DNA from: Nitrosomonas sp.
GTDB lineage: Bacteria; Pseudomonadota; Gammaproteobacteria; Burkholderiales; Nitrosomonadaceae
DNA length: 64,000 bases
Assembly (NCBI GenBank): GCA_024282035.1
Contig: JAMWZR010000007.1
Span: 1-64,000 of the forward strand
Direction of reading: 5' to 3'
Both the position numbers and the translations under genes were made by a program. Shown here piece by piece: positions 14,731 to 23,424 of the stretch (positions within the stretch are counted from its first letter, which is position 1; each line of letters begins with the position of its first letter). The notes beneath the pieces were generated by a model. The model searched no databases, had not been told where the DNA came from, and saw only the letters and a program-made list of their open reading frames with translations.

Positions 14731-15663
14731 ATGGCCACTAAACCATTTCCGATTGACCCGAAACTGACGGCAATCGCAATCGCGTACCGCAATCCGGATA
14801 TCGCGCTGATCGCCGATGACGTGCTGCCCAGAACGCCGGTCGATGAAGAATTCAAATATCTGACCTACGAAAAGGGACAAGGCTTTACCGTTCCCGATAC
14901 CCGTGTCGGCCGCAAGAGCGTGCCCAATGAAGTGGATTTCAATGCCGCTGAAGTGATCGACCGTGTCAATGACTACGGTCTGGACGATCTCGTGCCTAAC
15001 CGCGACATCAAGGCGGATAACCAGGGCATAAACCCGATCCAGATGGCTGTGCAGTTTTTGACCAATCTGGTCAACCTGGACCGCGAACAACGCGTGGCCG
15101 CTCTGGTATTCAACAATACCAGCTTCGCCGCAGCCAACCGCGTCACGCTGTCTGGCACCAGTCAGTGGTCAGATCAGGCCAGCTCTGACCCGATCAAGGC
15201 CATTGGTGATGCACTCGATGTGCCGGTCATGCGACCCAACATCGCCACCTTCGGTCAACAGACCTGGACCGCGTTGCGCCGTCATCCCAAGATCGTGCAG
15301 GCCGTGTTCGGTACCGCGCAGGGTGCTGGCATGGTGAGCCGCCAGCAGTTTGCCGACCTGTTCGAATTGCAGGCGGTGTACGTAGGGCAGGGTTTCGTCA
15401 ACAGCGCCAAAAAAGGCCAGACCGTGGCACTGCAACGTGTCTGGGGCAAGCACGCTGCATTCCTGTACCGCGACCGCGCATCGGGACCACAGCAAGGTGC
15501 CACATTCGGATTCACCGCGCAGTTTGGCGACAAGATCGCCGGAATGATCGACGAACCGACTATCGGCTTGGACGGCGCAGTCCGCGTGCGCTCTGGCGAG
15601 CGGCTAAAAGAGCTGGTGACGGCAACCGACCTCGGCTATTTCTTTGAAAACGCTGTCGCCTAA
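14731..15663 (+). CDS. Major capsid protein
   Basis: A 310-residue protein preceded by AGGAG. Its place after protease and decoration genes, its size, and its content of beta-rich and helical segments fit a HK97-fold major capsid of Mu-like phages (E loop region near 45-75, RVGRKSVPNEVDFNAAEV). A segment near 160-180 (NIATFGQQTWTALRRHPKIVQAVFG) matches the P-domain helix of such capsids. Confidence 0.85.
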   Translation: MATKPFPIDPKLTAIAIAYRNPDIALIADDVLPRTPVDEEFKYLTYEKGQGFTVPDTRVGRKSVPNEVDFNAAEVIDRVNDYGLDDLVPNRDIKADNQGINPIQMAVQFLTNLVNLDREQRVAALVFNNTSFAAANRVTLSGTSQWSDQASSDPIKAIGDALDVPVMRPNIATFGQQTWTALRRHPKIVQAVFGTAQGAGMVSRQQFADLFELQAVYVGQGFVNSAKKGQTVALQRVWGKHAAFLYRDRASGPQQGATFGFTAQFGDKIAGMIDEPTIGLDGAVRVRSGERLKELVTATDLGYFFENAVA

Positions 15664-15730
15664 ACGAGCGATCCATGAGCTTTCCGGCCAGGCCGGGAAG
15701 CCCGACCAAAAACCAGCAGGAAAAACAGAC

Positions 15731-15907
15731 ATGAAAAGCTATATCGCACAACGGCAAATCAGCCATGACAACAGGCTGTGTCAGGAGGGGGAATTGCTGG
15801 ATCTGGATGATGCCTCAGCAAAACCGCTTCTGGATATCGGCGCGGTAATCGAAGCCCCGGCAACCAAGGCCGAGACGCCCAAAAAAACCGCACCAAAAGC
15901 TGAGTAA
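15731..15907 (+). CDS. Small phage protein between capsid and head-completion genes
   Basis: A 58-residue protein. The first 40 residues form a compact segment (MKSYIAQRQISHDNRLCQEGELLDLDDASAKPLL..GAV) like the small Mu-type proteins encoded after the capsid gene. The tail is Lys/Pro/Thr-rich. The ATG at 15731 is preferred to an upstream in-frame start that overlaps the capsid gene. Function is unknown. Confidence 0.65.
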   Translation: MKSYIAQRQISHDNRLCQEGELLDLDDASAKPLLDIGAVIEAPATKAETPKKTAPKAE

Positions 15908-15909
15908 CC

Positions 15910-16335
15910 ATGACCTACGCCACCCAGCAGAATCTGATTGACCGCTTTGGCGAGGATGAGCTGATCCAGCTCACCGACCGCCAGCATCTCGGTGTGATCG
16001 ATGCAACGGTGGTGAGCCGAGCGCTGGCGGATGCCGACGCGCGCATCAATGGTTATTTGGCCGTGCGCTACTCGCTACCGCTATCTGCACCGTTGCCAAC
16101 CGAACTGGAGCGCCTGGCATGTGACGTGGCCCGTTATGCGTTGCATGAAGACCGGGTGACGGAAATCGTCGAAAAGCGCTATCAGGACGCCATCGCTCTG
16201 CTGCGCGATGTAGCATCCGGCCGCGCCGAACTGGGGCTGGACAACACCGCGGGTAAACCGGCATCGAGCAATCTTTCTGTCATTTCGGCCACACAGCCGG
16301 TATGGAAGCGCGAAAACTCGGGAGGGTTCATCTGA
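15910..16335 (+). CDS. DUF1320 head-tail connector protein (Mu gp36-like)
   Basis: A 141-residue protein of the DUF1320 family, with the typical start MTYATQQNLIDRFGEDELIQLTD and the helix SRALADADARINGYLAVRY. Such proteins act as head-completion or connector rings below the portal. It ends in TGATGG, where its stop overlaps the next start. Confidence 0.87.
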   Translation: MTYATQQNLIDRFGEDELIQLTDRQHLGVIDATVVSRALADADARINGYLAVRYSLPLSAPLPTELERLACDVARYALHEDRVTEIVEKRYQDAIALLRDVASGRAELGLDNTAGKPASSNLSVISATQPVWKRENSGGFI

Positions 16336-16829
16336 TGGCCGTGACTTACCGTGTTGACATCAATGACCGTCAGATCAATGCCGCATTAAACCGGCTGATT
16401 GCGCTGGGTCAATCTCCAGCGGAGGTGATGCAGGACATCGCAACCTATGGCGAAAACGCAACGCGCGACCGTTTCAAAACCGGAGCCGGCCCGGACGGAA
16501 AGGCCTGGCAACCCAGTATCAGGGTGCAGCAGAAAGGCGGGAAAACGCTGATCGAATCCACCCGCCTGCTGAATTCCATCACCAGTCGCTCTGGCAGTGA
16601 TTTTGCCGAATGGGGTACCAATGCCATCTATGCGGCCATTCACCAGACGGGTGGGGAAATCAGGGCAAAGAATGCAAAGGGGTTGTTTTTCAAGGTGGCG
16701 GATGGAACCGGTCGCCGCGTCAGCAAAGTAACCATCCCGGCCCGCCCTTATCTGGGCATAGACGCACGGGACGAGGACAGTATCGTGGATATCGTCAACC
16801 AGCATCTGTCAGGGGCAGTCAATGGATAA
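16335..16829 (+). CDS. Phage virion morphogenesis protein (Mu gpG-like)
   Basis: A 164-residue protein of the phage virion morphogenesis/tail completion family. Diagnostic parts are the N-terminal helix, TYGENATRDRFKTGAGPDGKAW, and the C-terminal RVSKVTIPARPYLGI. It helps join head and tail. The ATG at 16335 overlaps the DUF1320 stop (TGATG). Confidence 0.87.
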   Translation: MAVTYRVDINDRQINAALNRLIALGQSPAEVMQDIATYGENATRDRFKTGAGPDGKAWQPSIRVQQKGGKTLIESTRLLNSITSRSGSDFAEWGTNAIYAAIHQTGGEIRAKNAKGLFFKVADGTGRRVSKVTIPARPYLGIDARDEDSIVDIVNQHLSGAVNG

Positions 16830-16926
16830 ATCATGGCTGTACGCAATCGGCAAAGGTAGCACGGCATGGCCGCTCGCGATCCTGATCATTGCTGTGGCGT
16901 TGCTGCTGGCGTGGATCAGGGGGTAA
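16822..16926 (+). CDS. 34-residue single-pass membrane peptide
   Basis: A tiny frame starting eight bases inside the gpG-like gene and ending just before the tail terminator gene. The product has a short polar N-terminus (MDKSWLYAIGKGS) and one hydrophobic helix (WPLAILIIAVALLLAWIRG). Its coupling and composition argue for a real gene. Function is unknown; small membrane peptides of this kind can be lysis or exclusion factors. Confidence 0.55.
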   Translation: MDKSWLYAIGKGSTAWPLAILIIAVALLLAWIRG

Positions 16927-16932
16927 TGAACA

Positions 16933-17370
16933 GTGTCTGTCGCGCTATTCGACCATCAATGGATTATCGCCCGCCTGCAGGTCAGTGTGCCGGAATTGAG
17001 GTTAATGGGCGGTGCCGCCGATTTTACCGCTGCGGCCGAGGGCTTGAAACAAACCCCGGCAGCATTTGTGCTACCCAGCGCAGAGCGCTCCCGGGAATCC
17101 AGCACTGGCACGCAATTGGTTTCTCAGTACAACACCGTGCGCTTTGCCGTGGTTGTGGCCGTGCAGAACCTGCGCGATGCCAGGGGCGATGCCGCCCAGT
17201 CCGATCTGCTGCCACTTCGCACCAGCATCATGACTGCATTGCATGGCTGGCAGCCTGATGACGGTTTTGACCCGGTCGAATTCGGTGGCGGCCGCCTGTT
17301 GCAACTCACCGACCAGGTGCTGTGGTGGCAGGACGAATTCACGACATCCCATTTCATAAGGAGCCTGTAA
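16933..17370 (+). CDS. Tail terminator-like protein (Mu gp37 position)
   Basis: A 145-residue protein starting at GTG. The pattern (TPAAFVLPSAERSRES..., VRFAVVVAVQNLRDARGDAA, LHGWQPDDGFDPVEFGGGRLLQ) matches the minor tail/terminator proteins placed before the tail tube in Mu-like siphoviruses. Terminators cap the tail at its head-proximal end. It overlaps the next start by TAATG. Confidence 0.75.
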   Translation: MSVALFDHQWIIARLQVSVPELRLMGGAADFTAAAEGLKQTPAAFVLPSAERSRESSTGTQLVSQYNTVRFAVVVAVQNLRDARGDAAQSDLLPLRTSIMTALHGWQPDDGFDPVEFGGGRLLQLTDQVLWWQDEFTTSHFIRSL

Positions 17371-17585
17371 TGGCAAAAACCAGAAGTACGGAGGACACCG
17401 CTCCAGAAAGCCAGCCGGAAGCGCTGGCAGTCGACATCCAGAACGACGAATTCCGCGGCATTGGCGGCAGTTATGTATTCGATTCCGCAACCGGAAAGCG
17501 CCAGCGGGTTGCCGGGCCGGACCTGAATGACCAGGCTGCATCTCAACAAACGGAAACGGAGGGTTTGACCCATGAAGGCCAATAA
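17370..17585 (+). CDS. Small hypothetical phage tail-region protein
   Basis: A 71-residue acidic protein preceded by AAGGAG at 17358-17363. Low-complexity N-terminal part (KTRSTEDTAPESQPEA) is followed by a conserved-looking stretch GIGGSYVFDSATGKRQRVAGP. It overlaps the tail tube gene by 14 bases. I recognise no family; similar short proteins precede tail tube genes in other Mu-like phages. Confidence 0.65.
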   Translation: MAKTRSTEDTAPESQPEALAVDIQNDEFRGIGGSYVFDSATGKRQRVAGPDLNDQAASQQTETEGLTHEGQ

Positions 17586-18498
17586 GAAACTGCTGATTGC
17601 AAAACTGGAAACGACTTACGGCACGGATTCCACCCCGGTAGTGGGCACCAACGATGTGCTGATATCGAATTTCACCGTCAAGCCATTGAATGTGCGCTAT
17701 GCCGAACGCAATCATGCGCTGCCCTATTTTGGCAACCGCGCCCAGATCAACGTGGGCGACACCATGATCATGGAATACGACATCGAGATGTCAGGAGCAG
17801 GCACCGTGGCAGGCATACCAGGCTATGGCGTGCTGATGCGTGGTGCGGGCATGTCGGAGACGGCAACACCTACGACCGGCCCCGTAACCTACGCGATGAT
17901 TTCGGACAACGAGGAATCGCTGTCCAAATATTTCTACTGGGACGGCGTGCGCCACAAGATGCTTGGCGCTTATGGCTCCGCAGAATGGCGCATGGCAGAG
18001 GGGCAGATTCCCTACATCCACATGCGTTACGAAGGGCTGTATGGAGGCGTGGCCGATGCCGCACCAGGAACGCCGGTGCTGACGGCATTCCAGACACCGC
18101 TGGCCATGACCAAAACCAATACCGTTTTCACGCTGCACGGATTTGCTGCGCCGCTCGCCTCACTCACCATCACGCAGGGCAACGAGCATGTGTACAAGAA
18201 CCGGCCCAATTCCGAACGCATGTATTTCACCAACCGCAAGATGACCGGACAGGTCGTGATCGAGTGCCCCAAACCATCGGTCAAGGATTTCCTGACCATC
18301 TGCCGCAACGGCACGCTGGGTGCCCTGTCGATGACGCATGGCGTCACGGCTGGAAACAAGGCGCTGCTAAATGCCAGCAACGTGCAATTGACCAACCCGG
18401 AAACCAGTGAAACCGACAATCTGGTGATGCTGAGCATGAACCTGAATTTTGTGCCCAGCTCCGCCGGAAACGATGAATTCACCTATGCAACGCAATAA
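17572..18498 (+). CDS. Major tail tube protein
   Basis: A 308-residue protein. The start KKLLIAKLETTYGTDSTPV and the later segments (FTVKPLNVRYAERN, MEYDIEMSGAGTVAGIPGYGVLMRGAG) are typical of phage tail tube proteins of the siphovirus kind. The C-terminal third (from about 185) looks like an Ig-like extra domain. No sheath gene is found next to it, which separates this phage from Mu itself. Confidence 0.82.
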   Translation: MKANKKLLIAKLETTYGTDSTPVVGTNDVLISNFTVKPLNVRYAERNHALPYFGNRAQINVGDTMIMEYDIEMSGAGTVAGIPGYGVLMRGAGMSETATPTTGPVTYAMISDNEESLSKYFYWDGVRHKMLGAYGSAEWRMAEGQIPYIHMRYEGLYGGVADAAPGTPVLTAFQTPLAMTKTNTVFTLHGFAAPLASLTITQGNEHVYKNRPNSERMYFTNRKMTGQVVIECPKPSVKDFLTICRNGTLGALSMTHGVTAGNKALLNASNVQLTNPETSETDNLVMLSMNLNFVPSSAGNDEFTYATQ

Positions 18499-18510
18499 AC
18501 CGTAACCGCC

Positions 18511-18530
18511 ATTCCCGCGAAAGCGGGAAT
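18511..18530. repeat. Perfect hairpin of the ATTCCC...GGGAAT type
   Basis: An 8-bp perfect stem with a GAAA tetraloop lies between the tail tube and tail chaperone genes. The ATTCCC-N8-GGGAAT form is that of the neisserial dRS3 element and of similar short repeats widely spread in beta- and gammaproteobacterial genomes. It could act as an attenuator lowering chaperone expression relative to tube protein. Confidence 0.7.
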
Positions 18531-18557
18531 ACAGAAACCACAATCAGGGAGAAAACC

Positions 18558-18896
18558 ATGTTCAAAATCGAAAACCCAAAAGAAATCAGCTGGCCAGTCA
18601 CCGTCAACGTTCCGCGTGATGGCGGCAATACCACCAAGTCGGTATTCACCGGCAAGTTCAGCGTCATCACCAGCGCCGAATTCGCTGCCATCTATGCCAA
18701 CGGCGGCAACGATGAGGATCTGATCCACAACGTATTTAAAGGTTGGGGCGACGATATTTGCGACGAATTCGGCAGTCCGCTGGAATTTACCGAGGACAAC
18801 CTGAACATGGTCATCGCAAAGCCTTATGTGCGCAATGGCATCGTCGCGGCCTATCTGGAAATTTCACAGGGCAAGAAAGCAACCGCAAAAAACTGA
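18558..18896 (+). CDS. Tail assembly chaperone, short form (gpG analogue)
   Basis: A 112-residue protein preceded by GGGAG. It lies at the place of lambda gpG, between tail tube and tape measure. The fold is expected to coat the tape measure during tail assembly. Its 3' end holds the slippery heptamer A AAA AAC directly before the TGA stop, so a fraction of ribosomes continue in the -1 frame to give the longer G-T form. Confidence 0.85.
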   Translation: MFKIENPKEISWPVTVNVPRDGGNTTKSVFTGKFSVITSAEFAAIYANGGNDEDLIHNVFKGWGDDICDEFGSPLEFTEDNLNMVIAKPYVRNGIVAAYLEISQGKKATAKN

Positions 18897-19249
18897 TCGA
18901 TGCCGCCCGTCACTGGGCGGCACGGTCAGCACAGTTGCCTGTGGATGAGCGTTTTGCCGATCCGCAGGAATGGCAGCAGGTAATCGAACAGCACGAACAG
19001 AACAGGGAGGATGATCATGACGAGAGTTTTGCGGTATGGCCGGAAAACTGGAAAACCGTTCGCATCTTTCTGTCGCTGTCTCGCAGTTACCAGCAGGATG
19101 GCTTTTCTGGCCAGTTTGTTGGCGTGCATCGCGCTGATATCGAGAGTGCGCTGATCATGTTCAACATTCGACCCACCAAAAGGCGTGCGCTGATGGAAAG
19201 CCTGCTGGCGATGCAGTCGGCAGCGCTTGAGGTGCTGAACAGACGATGA
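18558..19249 (+). CDS. Tail assembly chaperone, frameshift G-T fusion
   Basis: The product of a -1 shift at 18887-18893: residues 1-112 as in the short form, then from base 18893 a further 118 codons in the -1 frame (LIDAARHWAARSAQLP..., ending LEVLNRR at 19249). The T part has no good start of its own; the frame upstream of the shift reads as an Arg/His-rich shadow. In lambda the same architecture supplies a small amount of gpGT needed to bind tail tube protein. The tape measure start overlaps its stop (ATGA, 19246-19249). Confidence 0.85.
18887..18922 (+). promoter_or_regulatory. Programmed -1 ribosomal frameshift signal
   Basis: The slippery heptamer A AAA AAC (18887-18893) is in the correct reading phase (gcA AAA AAC). 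The zero-frame TGA follows at once. A perfect 8-bp stem (18901-18908/18915-18922) with a 6-base loop begins seven bases after the heptamer, the usual spacing for a stimulatory structure. Confidence 0.92.
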
Positions 19250-22200
19250 GCAAGACATTCGATGTCGGCATCCGTATCACCGCCGATGGCCGCGTTCTCG
19301 TCTCCGAGACCAATGCCGCCAAGGCGGCTTTGGCAGGACTTGCCGATTCCGCCAGAAAGGCAGGAGCAGAGTCGGCCGGTCTGTCCCAGCAACAGGAACG
19401 TCAGGCCGCGTCCAGCCGGAACGTGGCAGCCGCAGCCGATGAGCAGAGCAACGCCATCGACCGCGTTGGCAGTGCGCTGACCAAGAGCGCAGGTGCCTAT
19501 CTGTCGTACCAGGCAGCCATGGCGGGAGGCCGCGCCATCATCGATACTGCACTGGCCAATGAGCGCCTGAACAATACTCTTGTCGTCGCAACTGGCAGCG
19601 CAGAAGCCGCAGCTCGTGAAACCGCTTTTCTGCGCCAGGAATCGGAAAAACTCGGGCTGCAGTTTGTAACCACATCGAGCCAGTATGCCAAGCTGGCGGC
19701 AGCCGCCAAGGGTACCCAGCTTGAAGGTCAAGCCACCCGAGACATTTTTCTGGCGGTAGCCAAGGCTGCCACCGTGCTGGGTATGTCTGCAGCAGATACC
19801 GGTGGGGCACTGCTGGCCATCCAGCAGATGATATCCAAGGGCAAAGTCAACGCAGAAGAATTGCGCGGGCAACTGGGTGAGCGCCTGCCTGGTGCATTCC
19901 AGATGGCCGCTCGAGCGATTGGTGTTACCACCGCCGAGCTGGACAAAATGCTGGAGCAGGGTCAGGTGACCGCAGAGCGCTTGTTGCCGGGTCTGGCTGT
20001 AGAGCTGGAAGCCACTTTTGGCGCGCAGTCGCAGGCCGCTGCACAAGGGCTCAATGCCAAAATCAATCGGTTGGAAAACTCGTTTTCCGATCTTAAAACC
20101 GCCATTGGCAATACCGGCCTGCTTGATCTGTTGTCGAGCGGCATCGTGCTGGCAACGCGGTTTGTCGATGCGTTATCGGGCGCCAAAGTACTATCGGCTG
20201 TTGATGCACAGAAGCAGAAAATAGCTGAAATGCGCACTGAGCTGGAGCGCATGAACGGCATGAACGGGGTCGCCCCATTTAATAATTTTGTTTTCAGCAA
20301 AAAAGATGTCGATGCGCTCGAGCAGCGTATCGATGACGGTATCCAGGATCTGAAGCGGCTGGGGCAGGCCGCGCAGGAAACTGCAGAAGCGATGTCGGGT
20401 AAGAAGGTCGTCACGCCTGGCGCCAAACCGGAGTTGCCCAAGGAATGGAAGGATGCCGCCGAGAAAGTCGCGAAGGAGCGAGAGCGTGCAGCTGCGGCAG
20501 CCGAACGTGAAATGCAGCGCATGGTGGACAGCTCCACCCGCGTCATCGCAGCGCTCAAACTCGAAACCGAACAGATCGGCCTGAACGCCATCCAGAAAAA
20601 AATGCTGGTGGCCGCCACCGAGGCTGCCAAAGCCCCGACAGAAGAGCTGGCGCAGGAAATCATGGCTTCCGCGCAAGCCTGGGCATTGGCCACGCAACGT
20701 CAGGAAGAACTGATGGCAGCCGAGAAGCAGCGCATGGAAGCCATCAAAGCCATCGAAAAATCCGAGCAGGAAGCAGCCAGGGCGGCCGGGGAAGCGGCAC
20801 GCAAGGCGTCGCAAGAATGGAACCAGATGTGGGGTAATGTCGAGCAGACCGCCCGAAACGCTTTTGTCCAGTTTGCCGCGCATGGCAAATCGGCCATGGA
20901 GTCCATCGGTCAATCGATCAAGATCGCCATCATCGACATGCTGTACCAGCTCACGGTTCGTAAATGGATCATCAATATCGGCGCATCGCTTGAGGGCTCT
21001 TTTGCCGGTGCACTGACAGGGGGATCGCCTGCCGGTGGCGGCATGCTGAATAGCCTGTTCAATGGCGCAAACCTGCTTAACGCAGGCAAGACCATTTTTA
21101 ACGGGTTTTCCAGTGGGATCGTCAATGGCGGTTCCAGCCTGATCGGTGGCCTCGGACGCATGGTCGGTTCGAGCACCATATCCGCGTTTGCCTCCGGCAT
21201 GGGCGGTACCGGCGCTGCCGCAGCACAAGGTGCGCAAGCGCTGTGGGGTGCATCGGGACTCACTGGTGCCAATGCACTTGGGGCGTCCGCCGGGTCTTTC
21301 GTGGGGGCCGCTGCTGGTCCATTGATGGCCGCATTTGCTGCAACGCAATTATTCCGCTCGTTTGCGGGCGATAAGCGCATGGGTGGCGGTTTTGGCAAGG
21401 CCATGAATGCGGTTGGCGACATCCCAATTCTCGGTGATTTTATTCCGGTCGTGCCGCTCATGAATTCGCTGTTCGGACATGGCCCAATGAAGTTTCGCCA
21501 GCAGGTAGCCATCGGCACGGCCAGTGAAGACGGATTCGACGGTCGGGTGACCGATGTCTATCGCGCCAAGGGCGGGCTGCTGGTCCGCAACAAGCACCAC
21601 GAACAATCGGCGCAGAATGAATCCGAGCTGGTCAAGCTGTTCGATACCACCATCGGTGCATTTGCCGATAGCGCGAGACAGTTTGCCGACAACCTGGGCA
21701 TCAGCAAGGATTCGATCACCGGCTACAGCCGTGAAATCCGCCTCGAATCGGAAAAAGGCAAAACGCTGACGCAGGAAGCGATTCAAGGCATGCTCGCCAG
21801 TATCGGCGATGATTTTGCCCGCGGTCTGGTGCCTCAAATCAACGAGCTGGCTAAATCCGGAGAATCGGCCTTTGCCACGTTGACGCGGCTGAATGCCGAA
21901 TTCACCGCACTGGTCGATGCAGGCACGTTGCTCGGTAGTTCGGTGGCAAACGCCAGGGCATTCGTGTCCGGATCCAGCTTCGAGGGTCGCACGGCATTTG
22001 TCGATGCGGCTGGCGGCATCGACGCACTGATGACTAAAGCGCAGTTTTTTGCCGATAACTTCCTGAACGAACAGGAGCGGCTTGCTCCTAAACAGGAACG
22101 GCTCAATACCGAACTGACGAAACTGGGTCTGTCCACCGACCTGACAAAAGATCAGTTTCGCTCGTTGGTGCAGTCGTTTGGCAGTGTCAATGGCATTTCC

Positions 22201-23424
22201 GAACAAACCCTGCAATCTTTGCTGAATCTGCAAGGGGCGTTCATCGAAGTCAGAAATACGCAGGAACAGCTTGCCACGGCGTCACAAGAGGCCGCAAAAG
22301 CAGAACGCGAGCGTGTCCGAGCATTGCAGATGACCGCGCTCAACACTGCTTTCACCGGGTTGCAGAAATCAGTTGACGAAGAGCGCAAGCAGCTGGCCGG
22401 CAAATACAATAATGCGCTGGATGCGGTCAATACCCGTATCCAGAATGTCACCGATTCCGTCAGTCGCTTGAAGTCGTTGTCTGATGCCCTGAAATCAACC
22501 GTTAATTCCATCGCGCCTTTAACGCGCGATCAGGCCAAACAGCAGATCAGAAATGCCATCGAAACCGCCAGCAAAGGCGGCGCACTACCCGATGCCGATA
22601 GTCTGCGCAGCGCCCTGGGTGTGCTGGGTGACAGTAAATCCATCAGCGGTTCCAGTCCATTCGAGATGGCTCGCGAGCAGGCCAAAACGGCCATCCTGCT
22701 GGGCAAGCTTGGTGGCATGGCCGATTCACGGTTAACGGTCGAAGAGAAATCCCTGGATGTGCTGATAGACCAGCGCAAGGCACTCGAATCCGGATTCAAA
22801 CAACAGATGCAGCGGCTGGACGATTTGCTGGAACAGGGGCAGCGCGCCATCGACGCCATGAATGGCATCTCGCCAGCGATTACGGATCTGACAGCCGCCA
22901 TCGGTGTGTTGAATAACAAAATCCTGCAGCTCGGGGGCGCGCAATCCGACCTGGTCAAGGACCCAGCCACTGGCGGCACGCCGGTTTCAGGCAATCCGAA
23001 AATCACAGATCAGCAGATACGCGATTTCGTTCGCACGCCCGGACGGAGTGAGATGGACATCTATAACGCGGCCAAAGCCAACGGCGTTTCTTTTGCCCAG
23101 TATGCCGCGGCCACTGGAGCGAAACTGGAAGACCTTTACGCCTGGGCCGATAAAAAGGGGCTCAAGCGCTTTGCATCCGGTGGTTATCACCGCGGCGGCC
23201 TGCGCATCGTTGGCGAGAACGGCCCCGAGCTTGAATTCACTGGCCCCAGCCGCATCGCCAGCAACAACGATTTTTCCCGATTGCTGCGCAATGACGATGT
23301 GCTGGCCGAACTGCGCACTCTGGTCGTCGAAATCCGGCAGGTTAAAAAACACAGCGAAACGACCGCCGCCCGGCTCAATGCCGTTACCCGCGGCGGTACC
23401 ACCTTAAGGACTAAAGCAGCATGA
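19246..23424 (+). CDS. Tape measure protein
   Basis: A 1392-residue protein, the longest in the phage, which sets tail length and later takes part in DNA entry. The N-terminal 270 residues contain a tape-measure domain (TSSQYAKLAAAAKGTQLEGQ, LLAIQQMISKGKVNAEELRG). Long Ala/Glu/Lys-rich coiled coils follow (about 400-545). A Gly/Ala-rich hydrophobic region at roughly 590-710 probably inserts into the host membrane. The C-terminus carries SGGYHRGGLRIVGENGPELEF, a motif common at the end of tape measures. Scaling with about 1.5 angstrom per residue predicts a tail near 200 nm. Confidence 0.92.
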   Translation: MSKTFDVGIRITADGRVLVSETNAAKAALAGLADSARKAGAESAGLSQQQERQAASSRNVAAAADEQSNAIDRVGSALTKSAGAYLSYQAAMAGGRAIIDTALANERLNNTLVVATGSAEAAARETAFLRQESEKLGLQFVTTSSQYAKLAAAAKGTQLEGQATRDIFLAVAKAATVLGMSAADTGGALLAIQQMISKGKVNAEELRGQLGERLPGAFQMAARAIGVTTAELDKMLEQGQVTAERLLPGLAVELEATFGAQSQAAAQGLNAKINRLENSFSDLKTAIGNTGLLDLLSSGIVLATRFVDALSGAKVLSAVDAQKQKIAEMRTELERMNGMNGVAPFNNFVFSKKDVDALEQRIDDGIQDLKRLGQAAQETAEAMSGKKVVTPGAKPELPKEWKDAAEKVAKERERAAAAAEREMQRMVDSSTRVIAALKLETEQIGLNAIQKKMLVAATEAAKAPTEELAQEIMASAQAWALATQRQEELMAAEKQRMEAIKAIEKSEQEAARAAGEAARKASQEWNQMWGNVEQTARNAFVQFAAHGKSAMESIGQSIKIAIIDMLYQLTVRKWIINIGASLEGSFAGALTGGSPAGGGMLNSLFNGANLLNAGKTIFNGFSSGIVNGGSSLIGGLGRMVGSSTISAFASGMGGTGAAAAQGAQALWGASGLTGANALGASAGSFVGAAAGPLMAAFAATQLFRSFAGDKRMGGGFGKAMNAVGDIPILGDFIPVVPLMNSLFGHGPMKFRQQVAIGTASEDGFDGRVTDVYRAKGGLLVRNKHHEQSAQNESELVKLFDTTIGAFADSARQFADNLGISKDSITGYSREIRLESEKGKTLTQEAIQGMLASIGDDFARGLVPQINELAKSGESAFATLTRLNAEFTALVDAGTLLGSSVANARAFVSGSSFEGRTAFVDAAGGIDALMTKAQFFADNFLNEQERLAPKQERLNTELTKLGLSTDLTKDQFRSLVQSFGSVNGISEQTLQSLLNLQGAFIEVRNTQEQLATASQEAAKAERERVRALQMTALNTAFTGLQKSVDEERKQLAGKYNNALDAVNTRIQNVTDSVSRLKSLSDALKSTVNSIAPLTRDQAKQQIRNAIETASKGGALPDADSLRSALGVLGDSKSISGSSPFEMAREQAKTAILLGKLGGMADSRLTVEEKSLDVLIDQRKALESGFKQQMQRLDDLLEQGQRAIDAMNGISPAITDLTAAIGVLNNKILQLGGAQSDLVKDPATGGTPVSGNPKITDQQIRDFVRTPGRSEMDIYNAAKANGVSFAQYAAATGAKLEDLYAWADKKGLKRFASGGYHRGGLRIVGENGPELEFTGPSRIASNNDFSRLLRNDDVLAELRTLVVEIRQVKKHSETTAARLNAVTRGGTTLRTKAA

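Noticed and set aside
20191-22233. Long minus-strand frames (385 and 294 codons) opposite the tape measure gene
   Set aside because: They are GC-driven shadows of a clear coding gene, rich in Cys, His, Arg and Gly, with no motif or ribosome binding site.
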